A stretch of 64,000 nucleotides of DNA, taken from the NCBI GenBank assembly GCA_018136815.1, contig CM030935.1, positions 6,764,095 through 6,828,094 of the forward strand. The letters are read 5' to 3'. This document shows, piece by piece, positions 31,182 through 40,610 of this stretch. Position 1 is the stretch's first letter. Each line of letters opens with the position of its first letter. This stretch comes from Isochrysis galbana (lineage: Eukaryota > Haptophyta > Isochrysidales > Isochrysidaceae). Both the position numbers and the translations under genes were made by a program. The notes under the pieces were generated by a model that did not search any database, was not told where the DNA came from, and worked only from the letters and a program-made list of their open reading frames with translations.

Positions 31182-32006
31182 CATAGTTGTTGCGTCAGCT
31201 TGCGAGCTCGCAGGGTTTTGGAGCTTACACTGATATCAGTAACTTGTATCAGCTTGCAAGCGGCAACAACAAAACTGACGTCCTAAAAACAAAACTGCCG
31301 GCGCCGCGCCGCCGCTAATGCCTTGCCACTCTCGCGAGGGGACTACAGCCACAGACCACAGAGTGCGAGCGATGCGCGATGGGAGTATGCGAGTGCAATT
31401 GAACCTCCACCTCACTCTCACTCTCCAGAAGTGGAAGGATCTGCACAGTAATCCACTGGGGCAAGAATCCTCAAAAAATGGAGCGTTGATGATAATCTGA
31501 CAGAGCCCAGCCCACTCCCTGCTACAGATCCAAAAAAAAAGACGATCGTCCTGAGAAGACCCTCATCGGATACCATATAATTCCACGCGGCATCGAACCG
31601 CAGACTCCTGGCATTCTTCTCTTGCATCACCTCCGCTGAGCCACCACGACCAAAGATCAGCGCCTCCGAAAAAATAGAGTACTTATATATTCTAGGCGGC
31701 CCCGCCCTCCTGCATTATTCTGTCATGATTTCTTTCTCCCAGTTTCTGGAGGGTAGCCGAGCAGAGCGGAGCGCAGCGGCCTCGCTCGCAGGGGTATGCA
31801 GAGCTCTGCGGCCTGCGGCCTGCGGCCGTACGTACTGGTACTAGTACTACTACAACTAAAAGTAAAATAAAGTAAAATATCGCTATGCGCTATGCTGAAG
31901 TCGTTTTAATTCTATTTGTTAGCTGAGAGGTGATATCAGTGATCTGCCTCAATTGAGCTCTTACTGATATCAGAAAGCTGATATTAGTACTGATACAACA
32001 ACTATG
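31182..32006 (+). mobile_element. hAT-type MITE with 8-bp target duplication
   Basis: 825 bp. Inverted ends CATAGTTGTTGCGTCAG and, on the other side, CATAGTTGTTGTATCAG. The 8-bp direct repeat GACCAGCC lies at 31174-31181 and 32007-32014. CTGATATCAG palindromes sit near both ends, as in the element at 18419. Inside is a tRNA-like unit at 31532-31655 (minus). No transposase. Confidence 0.88.
31532..31655 (-). other. tRNA-like Pol III unit inside the second hAT MITE
   Basis: A box TGGCTCAGCGGA (31643-31632), B box GGTTCGATGCC (31599-31589) with a T-stem that pairs 5/5 counting one G-U, then a T9 run at 31540-31532. Acceptor and D stems do not fold, so it is a tRNA-derived (SINE-like) sequence and not a tRNA gene. 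Confidence 0.5.
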
Positions 32007-32014
32007 GACCAGCC

Positions 32015-32811
32015 TATATGTGGCCCCTGCCCGAGCACGCGCATAGTCCACCCTCGTGCCACCACACCGACCTGGGGGGTGGGTCGGGGAAGCGCGCTCT
32101 AGAGGGGCTGCGTGAGGCGCTTGGCAGGGTATCGGGTTGAATGGGGCTCGTAAAGTGAGATGGGGGCGATCAGGCTGTTCAAGACAGGTCATGAGGGGCC
32201 ACTTTCGCACGGGGGAGCGACCGCCTGAACGCCCCGCAAAGGCCTGTGTGTGCATCCACGTCTTTGGCGTGGACATCTGCATTGGCATACCTGGCCTTGC
32301 CTATCGCAGCCTGAAGGTTGCTGGCGGCGAGTGTGTGCGCCGTGCGGCTGCTAGAAGGCATGTGAGATGTGTGGGTGGCCGGCCAAGGGTGCCTCGCAGC
32401 CATGGCGGCGCTTGTTACCTCGCGTGAGACCGGAACGGCGGGGGTGGTTTGACGTCAATCCGCTCATGTGGGAGGGGCCATCGGAAAAATGAAATTGTGC
32501 GTTGCGAGTGTCGAATCTTGAACACATTGAGGGGTGGGAGCCTCAGTTGCCAAGTCTGCTGGGGGCAGGTGCAAGAACTAGACCTTAATTGATCTACGGT
32601 TTCGAGTGGGAGGAGTATGAAGCCGGCACGGCGTGTTGCTCAGAAAATTTTGATTTTATTTTTGGGCCGCGCCCAGCAAGGGAAGTCATGTTCAAGATGA
32701 TTGAATTAATGGCTGGTATCGGTACTGCCAGGCAGCTACCTTGGCACTGCAAGCTTCACCTGAGTTACAAGACTTGAATGTGTCGCTACACCTCACAATT
32801 TAGTAGCACGG
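32015..32811 (+). other. Intergenic, no gene recognised
   Basis: Mixed composition and only short open frames without domains. Nothing further supported. Confidence 0.4.
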
Positions 32812-33230
32812 TCAAATATCATCGCACTCCTCGCAACAACTGAGCTCCGACAATATCTCCGGCTCAGGGTCCGAAACCCCAGATGCATTGGCACCTGGGG
32901 ACTCATCAGCAGAGGTCGCACACGGCATGGACACATCACTGTTGTGTGGCTGCAACGCACTCATCCTCACACACTTCAAAGAACTACTCCTTCCATGACA
33001 ATCAACCGTGCGCAGCACACCAGCTGCAAAACATGCACACGCCATTGTGGCGCACTTCAGCAAAGGCGAACATGTGCAAGCGCCAGGAACGCCTTTCACT
33101 TTCGAAGATGCCGCTTCGCTGGGCTTGTAGTCGTACTGTCCGCCGCGAGCCGCCTGCGCCTCTTGCTGACGCTTCATTTTCAGCAAGCGACGCTTCAATG
33201 CACGTTGCTTGTAGTAAGCCGGCGTGCGCC
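32812..33230 (-). pseudogene. Cys-rich (CXC-like) C-terminal fragment
   Basis: The frame reads AYYKQRALKRRLLKMKRQQE, then KGVPGACTCSPLLKCATMAC followed by ACFAAGV, DCHGRSSSLKC and an acidic tail ending ELSCCEECDDI. The cysteine spacing (CxC, x5 C, x4 CxC, DCH) resembles the CRC/tesmin-TSO1-type zinc-binding pattern, which also occurs at the end of some transposon proteins. The upstream part is missing where a palindromic-terminus element begins near 33234. A truncated gene of unknown identity. Confidence 0.45.
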
Positions 33231-33233
33231 GAG

Positions 33234-33511
33234 CTAGGCTCCGTGGGAAGGTTTCCCACTGTTGGAGGGGGTCTCAAAGACCCCCTGCATGCTACGCAGA
33301 GCCATGGTGGCAACCTGTTCGGTGCCAGTGCTCGCCACCCCGCGCGCTTGCGCGGGTGTGATTTGGATGGGCTGAATGGGCTTTGAGAGGGCTTTCTGAC
33401 GAGCCGCCTCGGGCAGCATGGGGCGTCCCAGGTGGGGCGCGGTGGCGAGGGTCGCCTGGGGCTCGGGAGCGGTCGCGGCACGCTCCATAGGTCAAACTAT
33501 AACAATAGTTT
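33234..33511 (-). mobile_element. MERA-type element copy with AAACTATTGTTATAGTTT end
   Basis: The minus strand has the near palindrome AAACTATTGTTATAGTTT (33511-33494), then GACCT and the ATG at 33488 of an 84-residue ORF starting MERAATAPEPQATLATAPHL. The same palindrome and start occur at 48359-48383 and, with a mutated start, at 50205-50235. Confidence 0.7.
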
Positions 33512-33599
33512 TAAGCCTACTGCACATAGTACGTAGCATACTTTCTACACCCCCATTCCCCCGGCCCTCATCAGGCGGCTCCCCCCGTACACTACTGGG

Positions 33600-34224
33600 G
33601 GGATGATAGGGGTGAAGGGCTTAGATATGGTCCGGTGGCCCGCGCCTCCCCCCGGTGACACCCGGTGATCTTTCCCCCCCTTCCTCTTGCGTCTCCGAGT
33701 GGGCGGCCGACTCTGTCCCGACTTATCCTGTAAACAGGTGCGGGACTTACCGATTTTCCGGTGGGCGGAGCTCTCGCTCCGCCCACCCCTTTCTCCGCGC
33801 TCTCTCTCCCCTCTCCTGCGGCACGCGCGATGGCGCGCCTGCGGCAGACCTCCAGCTGCCCTCTGGCGGCCCCTGGAGGCTCCTGGAGGCCAGCTCAGGG
33901 GGCAGAGGAGGCTGGGGCTGGGCCCTGGCCTTCCCAGCCTCTCCCTCGTTGGCGCTCCTGAGCCTCTGGGGCCCCCACGCTGCACCTGTCTGCCTGTCGA
34001 CTAGGGGGGAAGGGGGGTTGGAGCAATGGGCTGGTCACGAGGGGCCAGGATGGGCGAATGGGGCGAGCCTCTGGGGAAGGGAGTGGATCAGTAGGGCAGT
34101 GGCCTCCTGGCAAGCCATCAGGCATGCTAGGAGGATGGGTGGTTACTCCCCCATGGCAGGGGAGGAGTGGAGAGAGGGGGGGGCTCGTGCCCCCCCATGG
34201 GTCAACCAAGTATAAACTTAGTTG
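33600..34224 (+). mobile_element. Palindromic-terminus element, 3' half with GC-rich cassette
   Basis: Contains the cassette shared with 17560-18080, then AAGCCATCAGGCATGCTAGG, the GGGGGGGCTCGTGCCCCCCC inverted block and the end CCAAGTATAAACTTAGTTG. It is the same 3' end as at 22800-22955. The 5' end was not identified. Confidence 0.65.
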
Positions 34225-34429
34225 CAAAGCTTGCAACAATAGATGGCATCTTTCTGTCAGGGGTTACCTCATGCTGGGCGACCAACCAGCTGCGGGTCGC
34301 CTCCGCGGATCAGAGCCTTCTTCGCCTTATAGGCCACATCTGCCAGGGCTTTTGGCATGTGCCTTGACCTGGAGGCGCGCCACCTTACTTGCCAGCAACG
34401 CCTTGGAGGCCTTGCTGCGGCAGGCGGCA

Positions 34430-34531
34430 GGTGAGCCCCCCGGGAGTTTTTTTACGGGCTTTGGGGGACGGTCGAAAAATGCAGCCCCCCCCACATGTAA
34501 GTAGTCATAAATCAGTGTTTGACCTCCCTAC
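34430..34531 (-). repeat. GGTCAAACA-family repeat, partial copy
   Basis: The minus strand reads TAGGGAGGTCAAACACTG, later GGGCTGCATTTTTCGACCGT and AAAAAAACTCCCGGGGGGCT, matching 53163-53270. Confidence 0.65.
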
Positions 34532-35003
34532 CATGCATGCGAACCAGCACTTTAAAGTAAGTTGTGGCGGTCTTTCTCCTATGCTCATATTGCACATTGC
34601 GCTGGCCCCCCGCTTCGCCTGCCCGCAGCGCGCTGATGCCCAGAATCGGAAGTGCGTCTATTAGCTTTGTGCATGATTTCCTACAATCAGTCCTCGAAAC
34701 TCACAAAGCACGCACACGTTGCTGATGTACATGGAAAATCTGATGACGCAACGAACGTAACGGGCGTACACGGGAGCGATAACCAGGGGTCGAATCGGCA
34801 GCACAACATCAGATAAAAAGTGCACCGCGGGGAGCGAAGACCATCTTGCAACGAGCATGCTCATGCGCAACACGGGCGGAAAGAAGATGGGGTTGCGGGA
34901 GAGAAGAGGGTGGCGGGGGGAAACTTCCGCCTTGCCACACATCTGCACTACGGCCACGCTCGCCAGCCGGAAACCTTGCACGTACCTAGCGGTCGGTTCG
35001 CGG
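34532..35003 (+). other. Intergenic region downstream of the ABCG gene
   Basis: No coding or repeat feature recognised. It holds the 3' end of the minus-strand ABCG transcript. Confidence 0.4.
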
Positions 35004-38000
35004 CTATACAGCTTGGCCCGGCGCCTCCGATGGAGGGCTCGCTGATGCTCCGCTCTTTGCCCTCCGATGGATCTGAGGCACTAGGATGCCCTGCGTCACC
35101 TTGTCGACAAACTTGGCTTGCTGTGTGCCCTCGCGGAGGCGCCGTAGCAGTCGCCTCAGCTTGGCCTTCTTGTCCCAGTGGCGGACGATGAACCACGTGA
35201 GCGAGATAAGCCGGACAAGTAGCCCAAAGATGAGCATCGCCACGATAGAGGCCGAATACCAATTTACGTGTCCACGCTCGTACGCCTCGATGTCGGCGTA
35301 CTGTCCGACGCCTGGGATGAGGCCGAAGCTCTGAAAGCGCGAGAGCACGAAGATGCGTGCCTCGCCAAACTGCAGGCTCGTCGCGTCGAGCATGCCTCCC
35401 GCGAGGATGGCCCACATGCCGGGCGAGATCATGAAGAAGCCGTAGCCACCGTTATTGTCGGTTGAAGGGCAGGCGCGCCCAGAGCCCGCGCTACAGCTCC
35501 AGTGGTCGCCGGATAGCCACGGCCGGCCGAGCCCTGGATTGCTGACGACGTCCGCCGGCGCGGCGCCGATGACTCCGGTGAGCAGGATGGCGCAGACAAA
35601 CGAACCAGCGGTCGCGGCGATAGCCGAGCCCTTGCCCGCAAACATGGCCGCGGCGTAGCCGAAGGCCGTGTAGGACCAGCCAATGTTGAAGAAGAGCCAC
35701 AGGAGGAGCCACATGTTGATGTGCGTCGCCGTCATGCCAGCGTAGGGCAGGACAAACATCGGCGCGGTGGGCACGAGGACGAAGACGGTGTCTGCGAGCA
35801 TCCGCGCCAGCCCTTCGGCGAGCTGGCGGACACCCTGGGCGGATTCGTGCTCGAAGCACGCCCGCTCGATGTCGTCGGAACCCAGCGAAATAAGGGTGAC
35901 TGTGGCGCTCACCACCGAATACGAGGCTATGGAGAGCATCAGCAGGGTGATCCTTGTGTTGGACGCGGGCTCAGGGCCGCTCATGATGCCGCAGAGAAGG
36001 CCAAGGCCATACCTAGTTGTGGGCAGCAGGCTGACGAGTGAGGCACGGAGGGCGGCCGAGCGAGTCATGCGAGCCGCGGTGCGGTGCGGCAGGCGGGGTG
36101 GACGGATGGGGCAGGGCGAGCTGGGCGTTCGCGGCTGCACTCACATGATGATGAGTGTGGTGATGTACTTTGAGCGCTTGCGCCAGAGCGCGAGGGTGTA
36201 GCGCGTGAGGCAGCACCGGAACTGGCTCCACATGCTGGGCAGCGGGCGTGCGCTCATCTCCCAGGACTCGATGTTCGCGTACACGAGCTCCCACGTGACA
36301 CCCACCTCAGCGAGCGCGGCGATGCCGGAGACGAGCTCCCACAGCTCGAGGCGCGTGTCACTGCCGACGGAGGCCATGCGATCGCGGCACCAACCGACGA
36401 AGTCGACCTGGGTGCACGGGCCCGTTTTCCGGCTGGCAAGCTCGGCTGCGCGGTCCGCCTCGACCCTGGCGTTCCACTTGGCGGCAAGCTCCTCGGCGGC
36501 GATTGACGGCTCGGCAGTGCTCTTAGCGAGGCCAAAGGCCACCTCGATGTAGAAATCGGCGGGGTTCTCGCCGGGCTGCGGCACAAAGCCGAGGGGCGCG
36601 AAGTAGCCGAGCGCCTCGCGCTGGGCGCCAGCGTAGATGAACTCGCCCTTGCGCAGCACCATCACCTTGTCGAGCGCGTTGACAACCGAGAAGCGAGGCT
36701 GGTGCAGCGAGGCGATGACGAGGATGCCGTGCTTCTCGCAGAGGTTCTTGAGCACGTCCACGACGAGGCGCGTGTTGACGGCGTCAAGCGCGCTGGTGGG
36801 CTCGTCGAGGAGCAGGATGGCGGGGCGGGTCACCAGCTCGGCGCCGATGCCGACGCGGCGCAGCTGGCCGCCCGACAGCTTCTTCTTGGAGTGTTCGCGG
36901 TCGCACGAGAAGTGGGCGCACGCAGCGAGCCCGAGCAGGTCGAGCACCGAGATGACGATGTTGTGACGGTCGTGGTTGCTCACGCCGGGCAGGCGGAGCA
37001 CGGACGAGTACCAGAGGTTCTCGTAGACGGTGAGCGCCCTTTGCACCAAGTAGGCCTGCGGCACGAAGCCCATGTTGGTGCCCGGCCTCATCGGTTGGTT
37101 GTTGAGCGCAATCTCGCCAGAGAGCGTGCCGTAGCTCGCGCGGCCCGAGATGGCGTTCAGAAGCGTCGTCTTGCCCGAGCCGCTCTCGCCCATCAGCGCG
37201 CAGAGCTGGCCCTGCTCCATGTCGGCGTTGAGCCGCGAGAGTATGGTGCTTCCGCCGATGGTGAAGGTGACGTCTTGCAGCCGCAGTGCGACGAAGTTCT
37301 CGCCTTGCCCCACCTGCATCCGCCGGCGCGCGAGCGCGCGGTGCACCGCAAACTTGAGCCGGTGAGCGCTCCGGGGGCTGGGCTCAAGTGGGGAGGATGG
37401 CCCCTCCGCCGAGCCGCCCTTGGCGTGCTCGGGCGGGTGGTGGCCCGCGCCGAGCGCGCTGTTGGAGCGTGGGTAGGCGCGGTTGAGCTGGAAGAGGTGA
37501 CCGGGGCCTGCTGAGGGCTGCCGGAAATGCTTCGCGAACGGGTGGAGCCGTTTGGCACGCGCGGAGCGCTCGTGGCGACGCTGCGCGTCGAGGGCGCCCG
37601 ACACGACGGCCGCCAGCAGGTTCTGGCCTTCGGTGAAGCGCGCCATCCGTCCGTCCGTGGGCTCCACGTCCGCCTCGGCGGCGGCGCGCCGCCTGCGGCG
37701 CAGCCTGAGGAGGAGGCCGGCGGCGCGCGCGCCGAGCCAGAAGAGGGCGAGCAGCACGATGGGCACGACGACAAGGTCCACCTTGGAGCCCTCGGCGCTG
37801 GAGCCCTCGGGACAGCGGCTCTCGGGCGAGCGGCTGCCAAAGCCGTCGGTTAGACAGCGCTGCGTCGCATTGACGCCACGCGGGCACTTGTAGCCCGCGG
37901 GGCACGGCTCGCGGAACGAGGCGTTGCGGCAGATCCAGCCCGCGGCGCACACGTCGGGCGCCGAGCTCCCGTTGGGGCAGTAGAGCGTGTAGCCGTAGCG

Positions 38001-38474
38001 CGTGGTGTCGTGGAGCTCGGAGCGTCCGAATCCCAGGTTGGGGCACTCAACCCCGCCATCGTACGTCCCGGTCGGGCAGTAGAATCCCGTCGGGCAGCTC
38101 TGGTAGAGCGAGGGGAGTCTGCACGAGGCTCCCTTTGGGCAGAGGTTGAAGTCCTTCGCACCACACCGGTTGCTGGTTGCGGCAGGGCACCACTGCCCAA
38201 AGGTGCACTGGACGCACTGTCCGGTGGAGCATGGCTGTGCTCCACCCTCTGTCGGCACACACTGGAATCCGGCGGCGCAGGTGGATCCGTCCCCTAGAGG
38301 AAGGGGAAGAGAAGAGAGAGGAGAGAGGAGAGCGCTGGCGTTGCCGGAGCAAAAGGAAGAGCGTGAGGGCTCCACGGGCGTCGAGGAAGGGGCGGCGCAG
38401 TCGAGGAGCAAGCTGGCAGAGACGAGAGAGCCGCTCGCCTCGATGAAGCCCGCCGAGGGGTCGCATGAGCCCAT
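35004..38474 (-). CDS. ABCG-type half transporter with Cys-rich extracellular N terminus
   Basis: Two exons: 38474-36145 and 36012-35004 (1112 residues). The intron (132 nt) is AT|GTGAGTG to CAACTAG, phase 2. Residues 1 to about 265 are Cys-rich, non-cytosolic in character (CAAGFQC, CPTGFYCPTGTY, CPAGYKCPRG), followed by a membrane span (DLVVVPIVLLALFWLGARAA) near 275. The ATPase has Walker A GESGSGKT at 429-436, signature LSGGQ near 532, Walker B ILLLDEP with Asp557/Glu558, and an H-loop SLHQP. The C-terminal exon carries five or six spans (ITLLMLSIASYSVVSATVTL, MWLLLWLFFNIGWSY, SIVAMLIFGLLVRL). The order Cys-rich domain, span, ATPase, membrane domain is that of ADP1/ABCG24-like transporters. 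All ATPase motifs are intact and the substrate is unknown. The Met at 38474 follows a poly-C tract, and an upstream signal-peptide exon cannot be excluded. Confidence 0.9.
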
Positions 38475-38985
38475 TGGGTAGGGGGGGAAGAGGGGGGGGA
38501 GAGGGGGGGGGGGGTCGGCCCTCCTTCTCTCGCGCGCCTCTTCTCCTCTTCTCTTCCCTCTCTCTCCCTCCTCTCTTTCCCTCTCTCTCTCTCTCTCTTC
38601 TCCTTCTTCCTCTCTCCTTTCCCTCTCTCTCTCCCTTTCGAACGCCTGCCTCTCTCTGTGGCTTCTCGATGATGGCCTGCCCTCCTTTGGCGAGATGATG
38701 AAGAAGCCAACGCAGAACATGAGAAAACAAGAAGGGGTGTGAGTCCCCCCCCCCACTCTCTCTCACCCTCGGGAGAGAGAGAGAGAGAGAGAGAGAGGAG
38801 CTGATGAGTCCCACGGCTGGCTTCATCTCTCCTTCTCCTTCTCTCCCACACTTCTCTCTCCCTCTCCCACTTCTCTCTCCCTCTCCCACTTCTCTCCCTC
38901 TCCTTCTCTCCCCCTTTCTCCCTCTCTCTCTCTCTGCTCTCTTCCCTCCGAGAGGCAGAAGCCGGCGGGCGCCGCCCCCCCCGCC

Positions 38986-39030
<45 letters not shown>

Positions 39031-39830
39031 CCTCCCTCCCTATCTCTCTCTCCTCTCTCTCTTTCCCTCTTTCTGTCTTTCTCTCCCTCTTCCTCTCTCT
39101 CTCCCGTGGAGATGATTACGGGCACGCGGGGGGGGGGGGGGAGGGGGGGGGGGAGAGAGAGAGAGAGAGTGGGGCGCGGCGGGGCGCGGGGGAGAGCGAG
39201 GGGCCCCGTGCAGAGAGGAGAGAGCGTCCCGCACGAGAGCGGAGTGGTTACGTGAGAGAGGACGGGTCGTCTATTCTGTGGACGGTCCCCTCCCCGGGGG
39301 GGGCGGTCGCGAGCTCCCCTCCCCCCCTCCCCGTGCAGAGAAGAAGAGAGGAGGAGAGCGTCCCCGTGCAGAGAGAGAGAGAGAGAGCGTGCGGGGGGAA
39401 CCGGCCCCCCCGCCGGTATAGGGGGGGGGGGGGGCGGGGGGGCGCTTCCGGCGCGGCGTCTCTCTCTCCAAAGCCGCCGCGGGAGAGAGAGAGGAGGAGG
39501 GAGAGAGAGGAGGGAGAGAGAGGAGGGAGAGAGAGGAGGGAGAGAGAGGAGGAGGAGAGAGAGAGGAGGGAGAGAGAGGGAGAGAGAGGAGGGAGAGAGA
39601 GGAGGGAGAGAGAGGAGGGAGAGAGAGGAGGGAGAGAGAGGAGGGAGAGAGAGGAGGGAGAGAGAGGAGGGAGAGAGAGGAGGGAGAGAGAGGAGGGAGA
39701 GAGAGGAGGGAGAGAGAGGAGGGAGAGAGAGGAGGGAGAGAGAGGAGGGAGAGAGGGGGCGAGTCTTTTCCCTCGATCGGAGGAGAGAACCCCCCCCCCC
39801 CCCCCCCCCCCTCTCTCTCTCTCTGTATGA
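38475..39830 (+). repeat. Purine/pyrimidine-asymmetric tract upstream of ABCG, with 13-bp minisatellite
   Basis: 38500-39110 is CT-rich on the plus strand. 39120-39460 has long G runs. 39490-39760 is a near-perfect tandem array of GGAGGGAGAGAGA (13 bp, about 20 copies) and 39788-39810 is poly-C. Frames through it (LSLLSLPP and GGRERREREE repeats) are artefacts. Such strand-biased tracts can form triplex DNA and often sit in promoters. Confidence 0.9.
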
Positions 39831-40610
39831 CGTATGTACCACTCCCCGACTCAAAGGGCTGATACTAAGCATTAAGCTGGTTCTTGTTACTTGTTATGAG
39901 AGTTTAGTATCTTTTTAGGAAACGGGGATCATTAGAATCAATGCACATTTTTTTGTTTCCCACGAAATCAGCCACTAAAGAAAAAGACATTGTTTCACTG
40001 CCAGCCTGACGCCTAGGGGTGAATAACTACATGTAAAGGCTACTTACTAGAGGGAGTGACGAAAGGGGAAAGGAACGGAGAAAGGGGAATGGGCCCGACA
40101 GTGAAAGGGAACCACGCACAACAAGAGTACGGGTCGCCCCTCGCCAACTGCAGGAAGGGTGGTCACGTAGAGGGTAGGCGATATGAGGGGTCAGCGTCAG
40201 CGGCGCGGCCAAATTCCCTTCCTCTTCTACCAGTGCGCGGGCGTGCACGCGTGCCATCCGTCAGAGATAGCTAATCAAAGCAGCATGCGGCCTCTGACGC
40301 GCGAGCTAGAATTGAAGGTGAGGTGGGTGAAAGGGAGCAAGTTGGTAAGGCCCGCACGATGGCGCTGCCGTCGCAGCACATCGTAGTGTACATGCTAAAC
40401 TTGTTCGCTCTTTGAACCGCCCTGCGCCGAGAGCCCAGCAAATCGCACCACGCAAGTGTCCCACTCTGGAGCGGCGGCTTTGAGCCCACGAGGCAGCCTG
40501 AGCCACCGACCTCATCAAAGATGTCGTCTCGCGCCGACCATTATTGCACGAGAGCGTTGCCTCATACACACTCTCGCTAGCGCTCCATGGGGAACCGTTG
40601 AGCTAGCGGC
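39831..40610 (+). other. Intergenic, no gene recognised
   Basis: A/T-richer than the neighbours. One A-box-like GGTGGCTCAGGCTGCC on the minus strand near 40495 lacks a B box. Nothing else. Confidence 0.4.

Noticed and set aside
31532-31655. A functional tRNA gene
   Set aside because: T-arm folds, but acceptor and D stems do not pair and no valid anticodon loop could be placed.
36702-37514. 270-residue plus-strand frame opposite the ABCG gene
   Set aside because: Antisense shadow of a GC-rich ATPase-coding exon whose own motifs are unambiguous.
38823-39872. 349-residue Ser/Leu/Pro-rich frame and its GGRERRERE counterpart
   Set aside because: Purely the translation of GA/CT microsatellite and a 13-bp minisatellite.
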